NCBI RefSeq assembly: GCF_006715395.1
Contig: NZ_VFNC01000002.1
Span: 3,596,001 to 3,660,000, forward strand
DNA length: 64,000 nucleotides
Reading direction: 5' to 3'
DNA from: Streptomyces sp. SLBN-31
Lineage (GTDB): Bacteria > Actinomycetota > Actinomycetes > Streptomycetales > Streptomycetaceae
A model generated the notes under the pieces. It had not been told where the DNA came from and searched no databases. It saw only the letters and a program-made list of their open reading frames with translations. Every line of letters starts with the position of its first letter. Position 1 is the first letter of the stretch. Below, one piece after another: positions 1 to 8,456 of the stretch. The position numbers and the translations under genes were made by a program.

Positions 1-28
1 ACCAGGAAACGGCACGAGAACCCACGAG

Positions 29-907
29 GTGAAAGGCATCCGCCGCCGCTCGCTGCTCGCGGGGGTAGCGGCGCTCGGCGTGGCGGGCGCGACCAGCGGG
101 TGCAGCAGAGTAGCGACAGCAGACACCGGCGACGGCGGGCATCTGCTGGAGCAGCTGCGGGCGAAAGGCGTGGTCCGCCTCGGCCTTGCGGGCGAGCAGC
201 CCTACGGTTACATCGGCAAGGACGGAAAGATGACGGGCTCGGCACCCGCCATCGCCGAGCGCATATTCAAGCGGCTCGGCGTCGAGCGGGTCGAGCCGTT
301 CGCCACCGAGTTCGGCTCGCTCATCACCGGCCTGAACTCCCTTCAGTTCGACTGCGTCGCGGCCGGCATGTACATCACGCCGGAACGTTGCGGCCAGGTC
401 ATCTTCGCCGACCCCGAGTACCAGATGCGCGACGCCTTCATCGTGCCCAAGGGGAACCCGAAGAACCTGCGCACCTACAAGGACATCGCCAGGACCGGCG
501 CCCGGATGGCCACCGGCGTCGGCTACGCGGAGATCGACTACGCCAAGGAGGCCGGGGTAAAGCACATCACGACCCTGCCCGACCAGCTGGCCGGTCTCCT
601 CGCGGTCGAGCAGGGCCGCGTCGACGTCTTCGTCGGCACGGCGGTCACCGTGCGCAACGTGGTGAAGGAGACCGGCACCACGAAGGTCGAGGGGACGCCG
701 GAAGTCACCCCGTACATGGACGGGAAGCCGGTCATCGACGTCGGCGCCTTCGCCTTCCGCAGCCCGGAGACGCATCTCCGCGACGCCTTCAACCGCGAAC
801 TGCACAAGATGAGGCGGAGCGGTGAACTGCTGGACGTCATGCGGCCCTTCGGATTCACGAAGGACCAGATGACGACCATCACCGCCAAGGAGAAGTGCAA
901 GCCATGA
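29..907 (+). CDS. ehuB: Ectoine/hydroxyectoine ABC transporter substrate-binding lipoprotein
   Basis: Extracytoplasmic solute-binding protein that captures ectoine or hydroxyectoine (or a related amino-acid-like solute) for import by the permeases downstream. The N-terminus has RRRS followed by a hydrophobic stretch and a lipobox ending TSGC (Cys25), so it should be a lipid-anchored lipoprotein. The segment AAGMYITPERCGQVIFADP at about residues 111-129 matches the EhuB subfamily of family-3 binding proteins. The GTG start at 29 has no well-spaced Shine-Dalgarno, and the frame stays open to the window edge, so the true start may lie slightly upstream. Its stop overlaps the next start. Substrate is assigned by family resemblance only. 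Confidence 0.85.
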   Translation: MKGIRRRSLLAGVAALGVAGATSGCSRVATADTGDGGHLLEQLRAKGVVRLGLAGEQPYGYIGKDGKMTGSAPAIAERIFKRLGVERVEPFATEFGSLITGLNSLQFDCVAAGMYITPERCGQVIFADPEYQMRDAFIVPKGNPKNLRTYKDIARTGARMATGVGYAEIDYAKEAGVKHITTLPDQLAGLLAVEQGRVDVFVGTAVTVRNVVKETGTTKVEGTPEVTPYMDGKPVIDVGAFAFRSPETHLRDAFNRELHKMRRSGELLDVMRPFGFTKDQMTTITAKEKCKP

Positions 908-1656
908 GCGAAATCAGCTGGGGTTTGTGGAAACTCCTCCTCAACGGCGTGTGGATCACCGTCCAGCTCACCGTCTTCAGCGCCGCGCTCGCCGCCGCGG
1001 TGGCCTTCGCCATCGGGCTGGCGCGCACCCACCGCCTGTGGATCGTGCGCTTCCTGTCCGGCGCCTACTTCGAGATATTCCGCGGCACCTCCGCGCTGAT
1101 CCTGATGTTCTGGATCTTCTTCGTGCTGCCGATCGGCTTCGGCTGGCAGCTGGTGCCGATGTGGGCCGCGGTGCTGGCCCTGGGCCTGAGCTACGGCGCG
1201 TACGGCTCGGAGGTGGTACGCGGCGCGGTCCAGGCGGTGGCACCGGCCCAGCGTGAGGCGGGCATCGCGCTCAGCTTCACGCCCGCCCAGCAGCTGCGCA
1301 AGATCATCCTTCCGCAGGCCTGGCCAGAGATGGTCCCGCCGTTCAACAACCTGCTCATCGAGCTGCTCAAGGGCAGTGCGCTGGTCTCGATCATGGGCGT
1401 CGGCGACATCGCCTTCGGCGCCTCGCTGGTGCGCAACGCCACCGGCCAGAGCGCGCCCGTGTACACGGTCATCCTCGTCATGTACTTCGTGCTGGCGTTC
1501 ATCCTCACCCGCGGCATGCGGCTGGTGGAGCGGCACGCCAAGGCGAACGTCGGCCGTGCCCCGCAGCGGCGCGAGGGCCTGCGGACCCGGATGAACGGCG
1601 GCCGCACGGACGACCTCGCGTCCTCCGGCGCGACGACCGCGGGAGGTGCCCGATGA
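904..1656 (+). CDS. ehuC: Ectoine ABC transporter permease EhuC-type
   Basis: Inner-membrane permease of the polar amino-acid/ectoine ABC family, about 250 residues with several hydrophobic segments. The cytoplasmic EAA loop is visible as QREAGIALSFTPAQQLRKII. The ATG at 904 overlaps the ehuB stop (ATGA) and is preferred to the GTG at 895, because AAGGAG lies at a usable distance only from the ATG. The C-terminal tail after about residue 215 is Arg/Gly-rich and poorly conserved. It should pair with the next gene as a heterodimeric channel. Confidence 0.85.
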   Translation: MSEISWGLWKLLLNGVWITVQLTVFSAALAAAVAFAIGLARTHRLWIVRFLSGAYFEIFRGTSALILMFWIFFVLPIGFGWQLVPMWAAVLALGLSYGAYGSEVVRGAVQAVAPAQREAGIALSFTPAQQLRKIILPQAWPEMVPPFNNLLIELLKGSALVSIMGVGDIAFGASLVRNATGQSAPVYTVILVMYFVLAFILTRGMRLVERHAKANVGRAPQRREGLRTRMNGGRTDDLASSGATTAGGAR

Positions 1657-2303
1657 CGTGGGACTGGAACGCCGTCGGCGACTTCATGCCGATGTTCTGG
1701 CACGGTCTGCTGGTGACCCTGGAGGCACTGGCGCTCGGCGCCCTGCTCGCCTTCACCCTGGGCCTGGTGTGGGCGGTGCTGCAGCGCTCGGAGCACGCCG
1801 CCGTGCGCTGGCCGGTGACGGCGGTCACCGAGTTCGTCCGCAACACCCCGCTGCTGGTGCAGCTGTTCTTCCTCTTCTACGTGCTGCCCGAATGGGGGCT
1901 CACGCTCTCGGCGCTCACCACCGGCGTGATCGGCCTGGGCCTGCACTACTCGACGTACACCGCCGAGGTGTACCGCGCCGGCATCGACGGCGTGCCCGCG
2001 GGCCAGTGGGAGGCGGCCACCGCGCTGAGCCTGCCCCTCCCGCGCACCTGGTTCGCGGTGATCCTGCCGCAGGCGGTCAGGCGCGTCGCGCCGGCGCTCG
2101 GCAACTACGTCGTCGCGATGCTCAAGGACACGCCGATGGTCTTCGTGATCGGTGTGCTGGAGATGCTGGGCGAGGCGCGGCAGTACTCCGCCCAGACCTT
2201 CCACACGGTCGAGCCCATCACGATCGTCGGCATCGCCTTCATCGTCATCTCCTACCCGGCATCCCTTCTCCTGCGAGTCCTGGAGCGTCGTCTTGTCCGC
2301 TGA
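1653..2303 (+). CDS. ehuD: Ectoine ABC transporter permease EhuD-type
   Basis: Second inner-membrane permease of the importer, 216 residues. The start overlaps the ehuC stop (ATGA) and is preceded by GGGAGG. The EAA-loop region reads GQWEAATALSLPLPRTWFAVILPQA. Tight overlap with both neighbours indicates translational coupling in a four-gene operon. Pairing with EhuC as a heterodimer follows family precedent and is not shown directly. Confidence 0.85.
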   Translation: MTWDWNAVGDFMPMFWHGLLVTLEALALGALLAFTLGLVWAVLQRSEHAAVRWPVTAVTEFVRNTPLLVQLFFLFYVLPEWGLTLSALTTGVIGLGLHYSTYTAEVYRAGIDGVPAGQWEAATALSLPLPRTWFAVILPQAVRRVAPALGNYVVAMLKDTPMVFVIGVLEMLGEARQYSAQTFHTVEPITIVGIAFIVISYPASLLLRVLERRLVR

Positions 2304-3123
2304 CAGCAACCTCTCGAAGGAAAGCGCCGCGCTCCTGGCGGCCAACCCCGCGGTGGACGGCAGCGAGCTGATCCGCTTCGACAAGGTCACCAAGCGCTTC
2401 GGCGCCAACACCGTCCTCGACTCCCTCGACTTCACGGTCTCCTCCGGCAAGCACGTCACCCTCATCGGCCCGTCCGGGTCGGGCAAGACCACGATCCTGC
2501 GGCTGCTGATGACCCTGACCAGGCCCGACGAGGGCACGATCAAGGTCGACGGCGACTACCTCACGCACGAGGAGCGCGGCGGCGGGCTCGTCCCGGCCGG
2601 CGAGAAGCACGTGCGCGAGGTCCGCAAGAAGATCGGCATGGTCTTCCAGCAGTTCAACCTGTTCCCCAACATGAAGGTGATGCGGAACATCACCGAGGCC
2701 CCGGTCCACGTCCTCGGCCTGTCCGCGGACGAGGCGGAGGCGCGGGCCCGCGAGCTGCTGGAGCTGGTCGGTCTGACCGAGCACGCCGACAAGTACCCCA
2801 CCCAGCTGTCCGGCGGCCAGCAGCAGCGCGTCGCCATCGCCCGCGCCCTGGCCATGCGCCCGCAGGTGCTGCTGCTGGACGAGGTGACGTCCGCGCTCGA
2901 CCCGGAGCTGGTGGCCGGGGTGCTGGACGTGCTGCGCGACATCGCGCACACCACGGACATCACGATGCTGTGCGTCACCCACGAGATGAACTTCGCACGG
3001 GACATCTCCGACGACGTCCTCATGTTCGACGCGGGCCGGGTGATCGAGTCCGGCTCCCCGGAGAAGATATTCAGCGAACCCGACCACGAGCGCACCCGGC
3101 AGTTCCTCAGCGCGGTTCTGTGA
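2293..3123 (+). CDS. ehuA: Ectoine ABC transporter ATP-binding protein
   Basis: Cytoplasmic ATPase that powers the importer. Walker A is GPSGSGKTT, the Q-loop FQQFNLFPN, the signature LSGGQQQR and Walker B LLLDEVTSALDPE; the switch His is in CVTHEM. I choose the TTG at 2293 (276 aa): it has GGAG eight bases upstream and overlaps the end of ehuD. The frame is open further upstream, but that extension is only a shadow of ehuD. Last gene of the ehuB-C-D-A operon. A large inverted repeat begins nine bases after the stop. Confidence 0.88.
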   Translation: MSADSNLSKESAALLAANPAVDGSELIRFDKVTKRFGANTVLDSLDFTVSSGKHVTLIGPSGSGKTTILRLLMTLTRPDEGTIKVDGDYLTHEERGGGLVPAGEKHVREVRKKIGMVFQQFNLFPNMKVMRNITEAPVHVLGLSADEAEARARELLELVGLTEHADKYPTQLSGGQQQRVAIARALAMRPQVLLLDEVTSALDPELVAGVLDVLRDIAHTTDITMLCVTHEMNFARDISDDVLMFDAGRVIESGSPEKIFSEPDHERTRQFLSAVL

Positions 3124-3131
3124 CCCACCGC

Positions 3132-3184
3132 GGTGCTCGGACGTCAAAAGTTGAACAAGGTTTAAGTTCCGAGGTCCGAGCACC
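3132..3184. repeat. Long inverted repeat just after ehuA
   Basis: Perfect 11-bp arms GGTGCTCGGAC (3132-3142) and GTCCGAGCACC (3174-3184) enclose a 31-base loop that is unusually A/T-rich for this genome. It starts nine bases after the ehuA stop. It may be a 3' stabiliser or terminator, or an operator for the IclR gene 200 bases downstream. No T-tract follows. Confidence 0.6.
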
Positions 3185-3391
3185 GGGGGCATGACCCTGG
3201 CATATGCCGCTGGTTCTGCGTCCCTGCTCGGAGCAGTGCGCGACCCGCAGAATCCGGTCAACAGCCGCTCACAACACGGTTCTTGGCCGTTATCGTGGAT
3301 GTGATTCGCTGTCCAGGACTACGGCCAAGTTGTGGAGCGACGCTTACAGACCGGCGTCGCGGAGCTACCGAGCGAGCGCAGGGGGAACACC

Positions 3392-4150
3392 GTGGCGCTG
3401 AAGCACGAGCCGACCGCGCCGTACCACTCGGCCCAGGACGCCCTGCGCGTCCTGGAGACGGTGGCACGGCACACGACCGGAATCAACGACACCGAGCTCG
3501 TCCGGCACACCAACCTCGACCCGGAGCGGCTGACCACCCTCCTGAGGATGCTGCGCCGCGAGGGATACGTGGAGCAGATCACCGACGGGGGGTACATCTC
3601 CGGCGACGCCCTCAGTCGCCTCGGCTCCGCGCAGGGCCGGGAGAAGGCGCTGCGCGACAAGATCCAGCGCAGGCTGGACCGGCTGCGCGACTCCGTGGGC
3701 GCGGCCGTCTACTTGAGCCGATACGTCGACGGCGAGGTGAAGATCTCCCAGTACGCGGACGGCCCGACCACGCCGGTGGTCAACGAGTGGGTGGACTTCC
3801 GCTACTCGGCCCACGCCACCGCGATCGGCAAGAGCCTGCTCGGCCAGCTCGACCTGGCCGGCCGGCGCGACCACCTCGCCCGCCACAAGCTGCCGAGGCT
3901 CACCTCGCGCACCATCACCAGCGACCGCATGCTGCTGTCCCGGCTGGAGTCCCAGCCGCCCACCGTGCCCCACCTGGACCTCCAGGAGTACGCGATCGGC
4001 ACGGTCTGCGCGGCCGTACCGATCACGGCAGGGTCGACGGTGGGATGCCTGGCACTGTCCCTGCCGGTGGAGCACGCCCACCGGCTGCGCCGGGCCGCGG
4101 ACACACTCAACCGGAACGCGGCTCCGGTACTGCTGTCGCTCACGATCTGA
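3392..4150 (+). CDS. IclR-family transcriptional regulator
   Basis: Predicted DNA-binding regulator of 252 residues. The N-terminal winged helix spans roughly residues 14-75 (TGINDTELVRHTNL... recognition helix, then EGYVEQITDGGY wing). The C-terminal effector domain includes SAHATAIGKSLLGQL and GTVCAAVPI, as in IclR effector domains. The GTG at 3392 follows AGGGGGAAC. It lies downstream of the ehu operon on the same strand, so it may regulate ectoine uptake; that is inference. It ends in a strong hairpin terminator. Confidence 0.85.
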   Translation: MALKHEPTAPYHSAQDALRVLETVARHTTGINDTELVRHTNLDPERLTTLLRMLRREGYVEQITDGGYISGDALSRLGSAQGREKALRDKIQRRLDRLRDSVGAAVYLSRYVDGEVKISQYADGPTTPVVNEWVDFRYSAHATAIGKSLLGQLDLAGRRDHLARHKLPRLTSRTITSDRMLLSRLESQPPTVPHLDLQEYAIGTVCAAVPITAGSTVGCLALSLPVEHAHRLRRAADTLNRNAAPVLLSLTI

Positions 4151-4153
4151 CCG

Positions 4154-4183
4154 CCCGGGGGGTGGTCGGAACCACCCCCCGGG
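4154..4183 (+). terminator. Terminator after the IclR gene
   Basis: Perfect 13-bp stem CCCGGGGGGTGGT / ACCACCCCCCGGG with a CGGA loop, four bases after the IclR stop. The tRNA-Lys -10 element (TAGTAT, 4190-4195) begins seven bases beyond it. Confidence 0.85.
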
Positions 4184-4247
4184 ACCGGGTAGTATTTTCT
4201 TCGTCGCCGACCACAGGCCCCCAGGTCAAGTGGTTGGTGAGAGTCAT

Positions 4248-4321
4248 GCGCCGCTAGCTCAGTTGGTTAGAGCAGCTGACTCTTAATCAGCGGGTCCGGG
4301 GTTCGAGTCCCTGGCGGCGCA
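4248..4321 (+). tRNA. tRNA-Lys (CTT)
   Basis: Seven-base-pair acceptor stem GCGCCGC/GCGGCGC, discriminator A at 4321, anticodon loop CTCTTAA giving anticodon CTT, and a TTCGAGT T-loop. CCA is not encoded (A is followed by CCG). A TAGTAT -10 element lies at 4190-4195. The 74-nt sequence is identical to the second copy at 10045-10118. Confidence 0.97.
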
Positions 4322-5953
4322 CCGGACCGATGGGTCCCTCGTGGGAGCGAGGGGCCCATCGGCGTTTTCCGGGGTCAGCCTCCGGTAGGCCCGCTCCCCC
4401 GGCGGCCGCCACCACACCGGCTCGGGGCACCGGAAGCCCTCGCGTCTGAGCCCCGCCCGGTGGATCTTGTTCGTGGCGGTGACCGGCATCCGCTCCACCA
4501 CCCGCACGAACCGGGGCGCCATCTTCGTGCCGAGATCCGGCTGGTCGGCCAGGAAGGCGGCGAACCCCGCCGGCTCGAAGCTCCCGGCGATCGTCGCCAT
4601 CACCTGGTCGCCGGTCACGGGGTCGGGCACCGCGTACACGGCGACGGCGTCGGCGCCCTCGTAGCGGGCGAGGATGTGCTCGATCATCGCCGCGGCCAGG
4701 TTCTCGCCGTCGACGCGGATGCGGTCGTCGGTGCGGCCGGCGAAGTACAGGTATCCGTCGGCGTCCCGGTAGAAGAGGTCACCGGTCCAGTAGGCGCCGC
4801 CCCGGCGCCGCTCGGCCTCCGCCGCGGGGTTGCGCCAGTACCCCTCGAAGGGGTTCGGACCGCGGTTGACCAGTTCCCCTATCGCCTCGTCCCCGTTGAG
4901 CAGCCGCCCCTCGGCGTCGAACCGGGCCGTCCCGCACTCCCGCCCCGTCTCCCAGTCGAGTACGACGAGACCGGGCCCCGCCCGCCCCACCGCCCCGGCC
5001 GGCGTCCCCGGCGACCACTGGATCGCCGCCCCGCCCTCCGAGGAGCCGTACCCCTCCACCAGCCGCACCCCGAACCGCCGCTCGAAGGCCGCCGCGTCCA
5101 CGGCCCCCGCCTCCGTGCCGAAGCCGAGCCGCAGCGGGTTGTCGCGGTCGTCGTCGCGCTCCTCGGTCGCCAGGACGTACTGCACGGCCCGACCGACGTA
5201 GGTGAAGTACGTCGCCTCGAACCTCCGTACGTCCGGCAGGAAGCCGGAGGCGGAGAACCGTCGCCGCAGCGCCACCCCCGCTCCGGCCACCAGCGCGGGC
5301 GCCCAGTCGGCGATCACGGCGTTGCCGTGGAACATCGGCATGCAGACGTAGTGCACGTCCTCACGCCGCACGCCGAACTGGCCGACCAGGGAGGCCCCGG
5401 CGGCGGCCAGTCGGCCCTGGGTGCAGATCGCGGCCTTGGGGGCGCCGGTGGAGCCGGAGGTGAAGTACAGCAGCAGCCGGTCCTCGGGACGCGCGCGGGA
5501 CGGGTCCGGCACGGCGGCCGTATACGGGGCGAGGAGGTCGTCGTACTCCTCGCCGTCCGTCAACAGCAGGCGCACGTCCGAGAGTTCGAGGCCGGTGAGG
5601 AGCTGGAGGCCGGCGTGCTCGGTGACGACGATCCGGCACTCGGTGTGCAGGATGTCGCGGGCCAGTTCGGGGCCGCGTCGGGTGGGGTTGATGCCGGCGA
5701 CGGCGGCCCCGGCGAGGGCCGCGGCCGCCAGCCACAGCGGGTACTCCGGGGTGTTGTCGAGCAGCACGCCCACGTGCGGTTCGGCGCCGGGCGGCAGGAG
5801 GTCGGTCAGCAGGGCCGCCCGGGCGGCGGCACCGGCGGCGAACTCGTGATGGGTGAGCACCCGGTCCCCGCACCACAGGCCGGGCCGGTGGTCCCCCCAC
5901 CGCTCGGCCACGAGCTCCGCGACCGTGCGCCTCTTCACCCCACTGGTCTCCAT
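4283..5953 (-). CDS. AMP-forming acyl-CoA synthetase (long/very-long-chain fatty acid CoA ligase-like)
   Basis: Adenylate-forming enzyme expected to activate a carboxylic or fatty acid as acyl-AMP, then acyl-CoA. Motifs in order: P-loop LLLYFTSGSTGAPK at about residues 162-175, YGSSEGG adenine motif, YWTGDLFYRDADGYLYF with the ATP-ribose Asp, GRTDDRIRVDGENLAA hinge, and TATNKIHR carrying the C-terminal catalytic Lys. The ATG at 5953 lacks a clear ribosome site; a GTG at codon 6 has GGAG nine bases upstream. The last 13 codons are antisense to tRNA-Lys and the preceding ones to its terminator. Substrate is not determinable from sequence. Confidence 0.85.
   Translation of the reverse strand: METSGVKRRTVAELVAERWGDHRPGLWCGDRVLTHHEFAAGAAARAALLTDLLPPGAEPHVGVLLDNTPEYPLWLAAAALAGAAVAGINPTRRGPELARDILHTECRIVVTEHAGLQLLTGLELSDVRLLLTDGEEYDDLLAPYTAAVPDPSRARPEDRLLLYFTSGSTGAPKAAICTQGRLAAAGASLVGQFGVRREDVHYVCMPMFHGNAVIADWAPALVAGAGVALRRRFSASGFLPDVRRFEATYFTYVGRAVQYVLATEERDDDRDNPLRLGFGTEAGAVDAAAFERRFGVRLVEGYGSSEGGAAIQWSPGTPAGAVGRAGPGLVVLDWETGRECGTARFDAEGRLLNGDEAIGELVNRGPNPFEGYWRNPAAEAERRRGGAYWTGDLFYRDADGYLYFAGRTDDRIRVDGENLAAAMIEHILARYEGADAVAVYAVPDPVTGDQVMATIAGSFEPAGFAAFLADQPDLGTKMAPRFVRVVERMPVTATNKIHRAGLRREGFRCPEPVWWRPPGERAYRRLTPENADGPLAPTRDPSVRCAARDSNPGPAD
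4327..4362 (+). terminator. Terminator of tRNA-Lys, antisense to ligase 3' end
   Basis: Fifteen-base-pair stem (CCGATGGGTCCCTCG with CGAGGGGCCCATCGG, one G-U pair) followed by CGTTTT. It lies within the 3' coding end of the converging acyl-CoA ligase gene. Confidence 0.85.
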
Positions 5954-5993
5954 GGCGGCGCACGGTAGTTGACGGATCGTCAGATGTGGAGGG

Positions 5994-6458
5994 CTACGGC
6001 ATCACCTCGTGCGCCGCGCTGAAGCCGACGTGCACGACGAGCATGAAGAAGAGGCAGAAGGCGATGAACACACCGAAGAAGGCGATCAGGCAGCCCTGTT
6101 CGGCGAGCAGCCGGCCGGGCCGGGGCGGCTTCGCCGTGGCCCGCTCCGGGTGTTCGGCGGTGTAGCGCACGGTGACGATGTCGCCGGTGACGATCGTCCC
6201 CGGGCCGTTGTGCTCCTCGAAGCGGACGGCCCGGCCCTCGCGGGTGGTGAACTCGTAGACGTGGTGCAGCGTCGTGGTCGCGGAGCTGTCGCCGCCGCCC
6301 CCGCTGGTCGTGGTGTAGGTGTTCAGGCAGCGCGCCTCGGCGGTGAGCCCGCTGTTCCAGGCGCCGCTGATGTGCCGGGCGCGGCGCAGCACCGTGATCA
6401 GGGCGGTGAGCGCGCCGGCGATCATGAGGCCGGGCACGACGTAGAAGAAGAGCTCCAT
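5994..6458 (-). CDS. DUF3592-like membrane protein
   Basis: Protein of 154 residues with a transmembrane helix at each end and a central extracytoplasmic beta-rich domain (HHVYEFTTREGRAVRFEEH, VTVRYTAEHPERA), the arrangement of DUF3592-type proteins. The Ser/Gly-rich TTSGGGGDSSATTT loop falls inside the domain. The ATG at 6458 is preferred because GGGGG precedes it at normal spacing; another ATG at 6464 sits too close. Function unknown. Confidence 0.75.
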   Translation of the reverse strand: MELFFYVVPGLMIAGALTALITVLRRARHISGAWNSGLTAEARCLNTYTTTSGGGGDSSATTTLHHVYEFTTREGRAVRFEEHNGPGTIVTGDIVTVRYTAEHPERATAKPPRPGRLLAEQGCLIAFFGVFIAFCLFFMLVVHVGFSAAHEVMP

Positions 6459-6479
6459 GTGCATCCCCCGAGGTCGAAA

Positions 6480-6503
6480 ACGCCGGCCTCGGACGGCCGG
6501 CGT
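6480..6503 (-). terminator. Terminator downstream of the LPMO gene
   Basis: Perfect 9-bp inverted repeat ACGCCGGCC / GGCCGGCGT with a 6-base loop, about 45 bases after the LPMO stop on the minus strand; read on that strand it runs into TTTTCG. Confidence 0.7.
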
Positions 6504-6549
6504 GGCAGGAACCTACCCACGCCGGCCGGGCGATTGGCTCAAGGAACCC

Positions 6550-7155
6550 TCAGAAGGTGACGTCCGAGCAGGCGTAGAACGCGTTGCCCGTGTCGGCGAT
6601 CGTCCACACGGCGACGATCACATGACGTCCGCTGAGCCCGGACGGCAGGGTGCCGCTGTGCGAGAGGGTGGAGGGAGGACGCTGACCGCCGTAGGGGACG
6701 GTCAGGAACGGTGTGGTGTTGAGGTCGGAGCGGGCCAGGTTGTGGTTCTGGTTCCAGCCCTGCCTGGTGACGTAGTACTTGAAGTCGGTCGTGGCGTGCA
6801 TGGCGGTGAACTGCCAGCGGAAGGTGTAGCTCTGGCCGCCCGTCACCCTGGTGGCGGGCCAGGCTCCGCCGGACGGCGTCCTCGGGCTGTCGAGCTGGGC
6901 GAAGCGGGTGTTGCCGCCGGAGCAGATCGCGCCGTCGGCCGGTCCGGAGGCCGGGAAGCCCTTGGGGCCCTCGACGCTCTGCGGCTCGTACTGGATGTCG
7001 CCGCAGTTGGTCACCGTGCCGTTGGCGCAGAGCTTCTGCCTGCTGATGGGGAGGTCGGTGTAGCCGTGGCCGCTGGCGCCGCCGGTGGACAGTACGAGTG
7101 CTCCGGTGGTCGCGAGGCCCACCACGGCCCCGTAGAACTTGGTCTTTCTGCGCAT
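6550..7155 (-). CDS. Secreted AA10 lytic polysaccharide monooxygenase (chitin-binding protein)
   Basis: Copper-dependent enzyme expected to cleave crystalline chitin oxidatively. The signal peptide ends ASG, exposing His30 as the mature N-terminus. His30 with His120 (FTAMHATTDF) would form the copper histidine brace. Conserved Cys pairs and the WTIADTGNAFYACSDVTF end are typical of single-domain AA10 proteins (201 aa, no separate binding module). A DasR-type dre element lies 44 bases upstream of the start, so induction by GlcNAc or chitin is likely. Chitin rather than cellulose as substrate is inferred from the dre element. Confidence 0.92.
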   Translation of the reverse strand: MRRKTKFYGAVVGLATTGALVLSTGGASGHGYTDLPISRQKLCANGTVTNCGDIQYEPQSVEGPKGFPASGPADGAICSGGNTRFAQLDSPRTPSGGAWPATRVTGGQSYTFRWQFTAMHATTDFKYYVTRQGWNQNHNLARSDLNTTPFLTVPYGGQRPPSTLSHSGTLPSGLSGRHVIVAVWTIADTGNAFYACSDVTF

Positions 7156-7198
7156 GCTGCCGCTCCTGGAGAACGTGGGGGAAGTTCCGTGAGGCGTG

Positions 7199-7214
7199 CA
7201 GGTCTAGACCAAGT
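7199..7214 (-). promoter_or_regulatory. dre element (DasR operator) upstream of the LPMO gene
   Basis: On the minus strand it reads ACTTGGTCTAGACCTG, closely matching the dre consensus ACTGGTCTAGACCACT around the TGGTCTAGACC core. It lies 44-59 bases before the LPMO start. DasR is the GntR-family GlcNAc-responsive repressor of Streptomyces chitin genes. Confidence 0.75.
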
Positions 7215-7252
7215 CCCAGATTATTGCCGTGGGTTGACCATGTCCATACCAT

Positions 7253-8371
7253 TCACGGCGTCTGTTCTCCGCGTCCGGCGCAGAAGGCGACCGTCAGGTC
7301 CTTCACCAGCGCCTTGCGTTCGTAGTCGTCCAGTTCGACCAGTCCCCGCACGGTCAGCCGGGTCACCGTGTCCTCCACCGAGTCCACCACCGACGTCAGC
7401 ACGCTCGCCCGGTGCTGGGCGTCCAGCGCGGCGATACGGCGGCGGTGCATCGCGGCGGCGACCTCGGGGGCGTACTCGATGCGCACCGGACGGACCGAGA
7501 ACACCTCGAGACCGACCGGTGCCGCGTCCGCCGCGACCACCCGGGTCAGCGCCTCCCCGGCCGCCTCGACCGAGTCCCGCGGCCCGCCGGGCATCTCCAC
7601 CGGCACCCGCGCCAGCCCCGCCTCCACGCACTCGCGCAAGTACGTCTCGTGGTCCTCGACGCCGAGCACCGCCCGTGCGGTGTCCCGCACCCGCCACACC
7701 ACCAGCACCACGACCCGCAGCGCCACCCCGTTGCCGTCGGCCGCCGGCATCGGCTCGCTCCGCCAGTGCCGCAGCCGCACGTCGACCCGGCGGCGCAGCA
7801 GCAGCGGGTTGACCCACATCAGGCCGGTGCGCCGGACCGTCCCCCGGTAGCGGCCGAACAGCCCGAGCACCCAGGCCCGCCCGGTACGCCCGCGCGCCAG
7901 ACCGCCGAAACCGAACAGGCCGAGGGTGCCGGCACCCGCGTACGCGGCCCACTGCGCGGGACCGAGACCGCCACCCGCGCACCCCGGCAGCCTGAGCGCC
8001 TCCACCGCGAGCGGCGGCAGGACGCCCGCCCACCAGGAGTTGGCCAGAGCGCCGGCCAGCCCGCACGCCCCGGCGAACACGCCCGCCGCGCCGGGCAGCA
8101 CCCTGGCCGGGCGTTCGGCCAGTTCGGAGTCGACCTGCGGGGCCGGGCGGGGCCTGGCGGGCGCCGGGCGGCGCAGGCGCGGCTGTTCGCCGGTGCCCTG
8201 CCGCCGTCCGACGATGGCGGGGCGCACCGGCACCGGCGCCGGGTCGGGGTCGTCGCGGAAGAGCAGGTGGACGGGGATCTCCATGGTCGCCTCGTTCTGG
8301 ATGAGACGTGCGGGTCCGGGTCTGCTCGGCCCCTCGGAATCAGGGGTCGGTGAAGTGGTCGTCGTGCTCAT
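7253..8371 (-). CDS. SPFH/band-7 domain membrane protein
   Basis: Protein of 372 residues. A Pro/Arg-rich cytoplasmic N-terminus is followed by hydrophobic segments (PARVLPGAAGVFAGACGLAG, WAAYAGAGTLGLFGF) and a stomatin/flotillin-type domain (GLFGRYRGTVRRTGLMWVNP at the start, later ALRVVVLVVWRVRDTARAVL). Such proteins oligomerise in the membrane and scaffold microdomains. The ATG at 8371 has GGAGG upstream; an in-frame ATG at 8404 lacks one. Client proteins are unknown. Confidence 0.8.
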   Translation of the reverse strand: MSTTTTSPTPDSEGPSRPGPARLIQNEATMEIPVHLLFRDDPDPAPVPVRPAIVGRRQGTGEQPRLRRPAPARPRPAPQVDSELAERPARVLPGAAGVFAGACGLAGALANSWWAGVLPPLAVEALRLPGCAGGGLGPAQWAAYAGAGTLGLFGFGGLARGRTGRAWVLGLFGRYRGTVRRTGLMWVNPLLLRRRVDVRLRHWRSEPMPAADGNGVALRVVVLVVWRVRDTARAVLGVEDHETYLRECVEAGLARVPVEMPGGPRDSVEAAGEALTRVVAADAAPVGLEVFSVRPVRIEYAPEVAAAMHRRRIAALDAQHRASVLTSVVDSVEDTVTRLTVRGLVELDDYERKALVKDLTVAFCAGRGEQTP

Positions 8372-8456
8372 GCGTGCCTCCAGCCTCCGCGCCAGATGCG
8401 TCACAACAGATGGGTCACCACGGGTGGATCACAACAGGTGGTCACAGCCGAACGGC

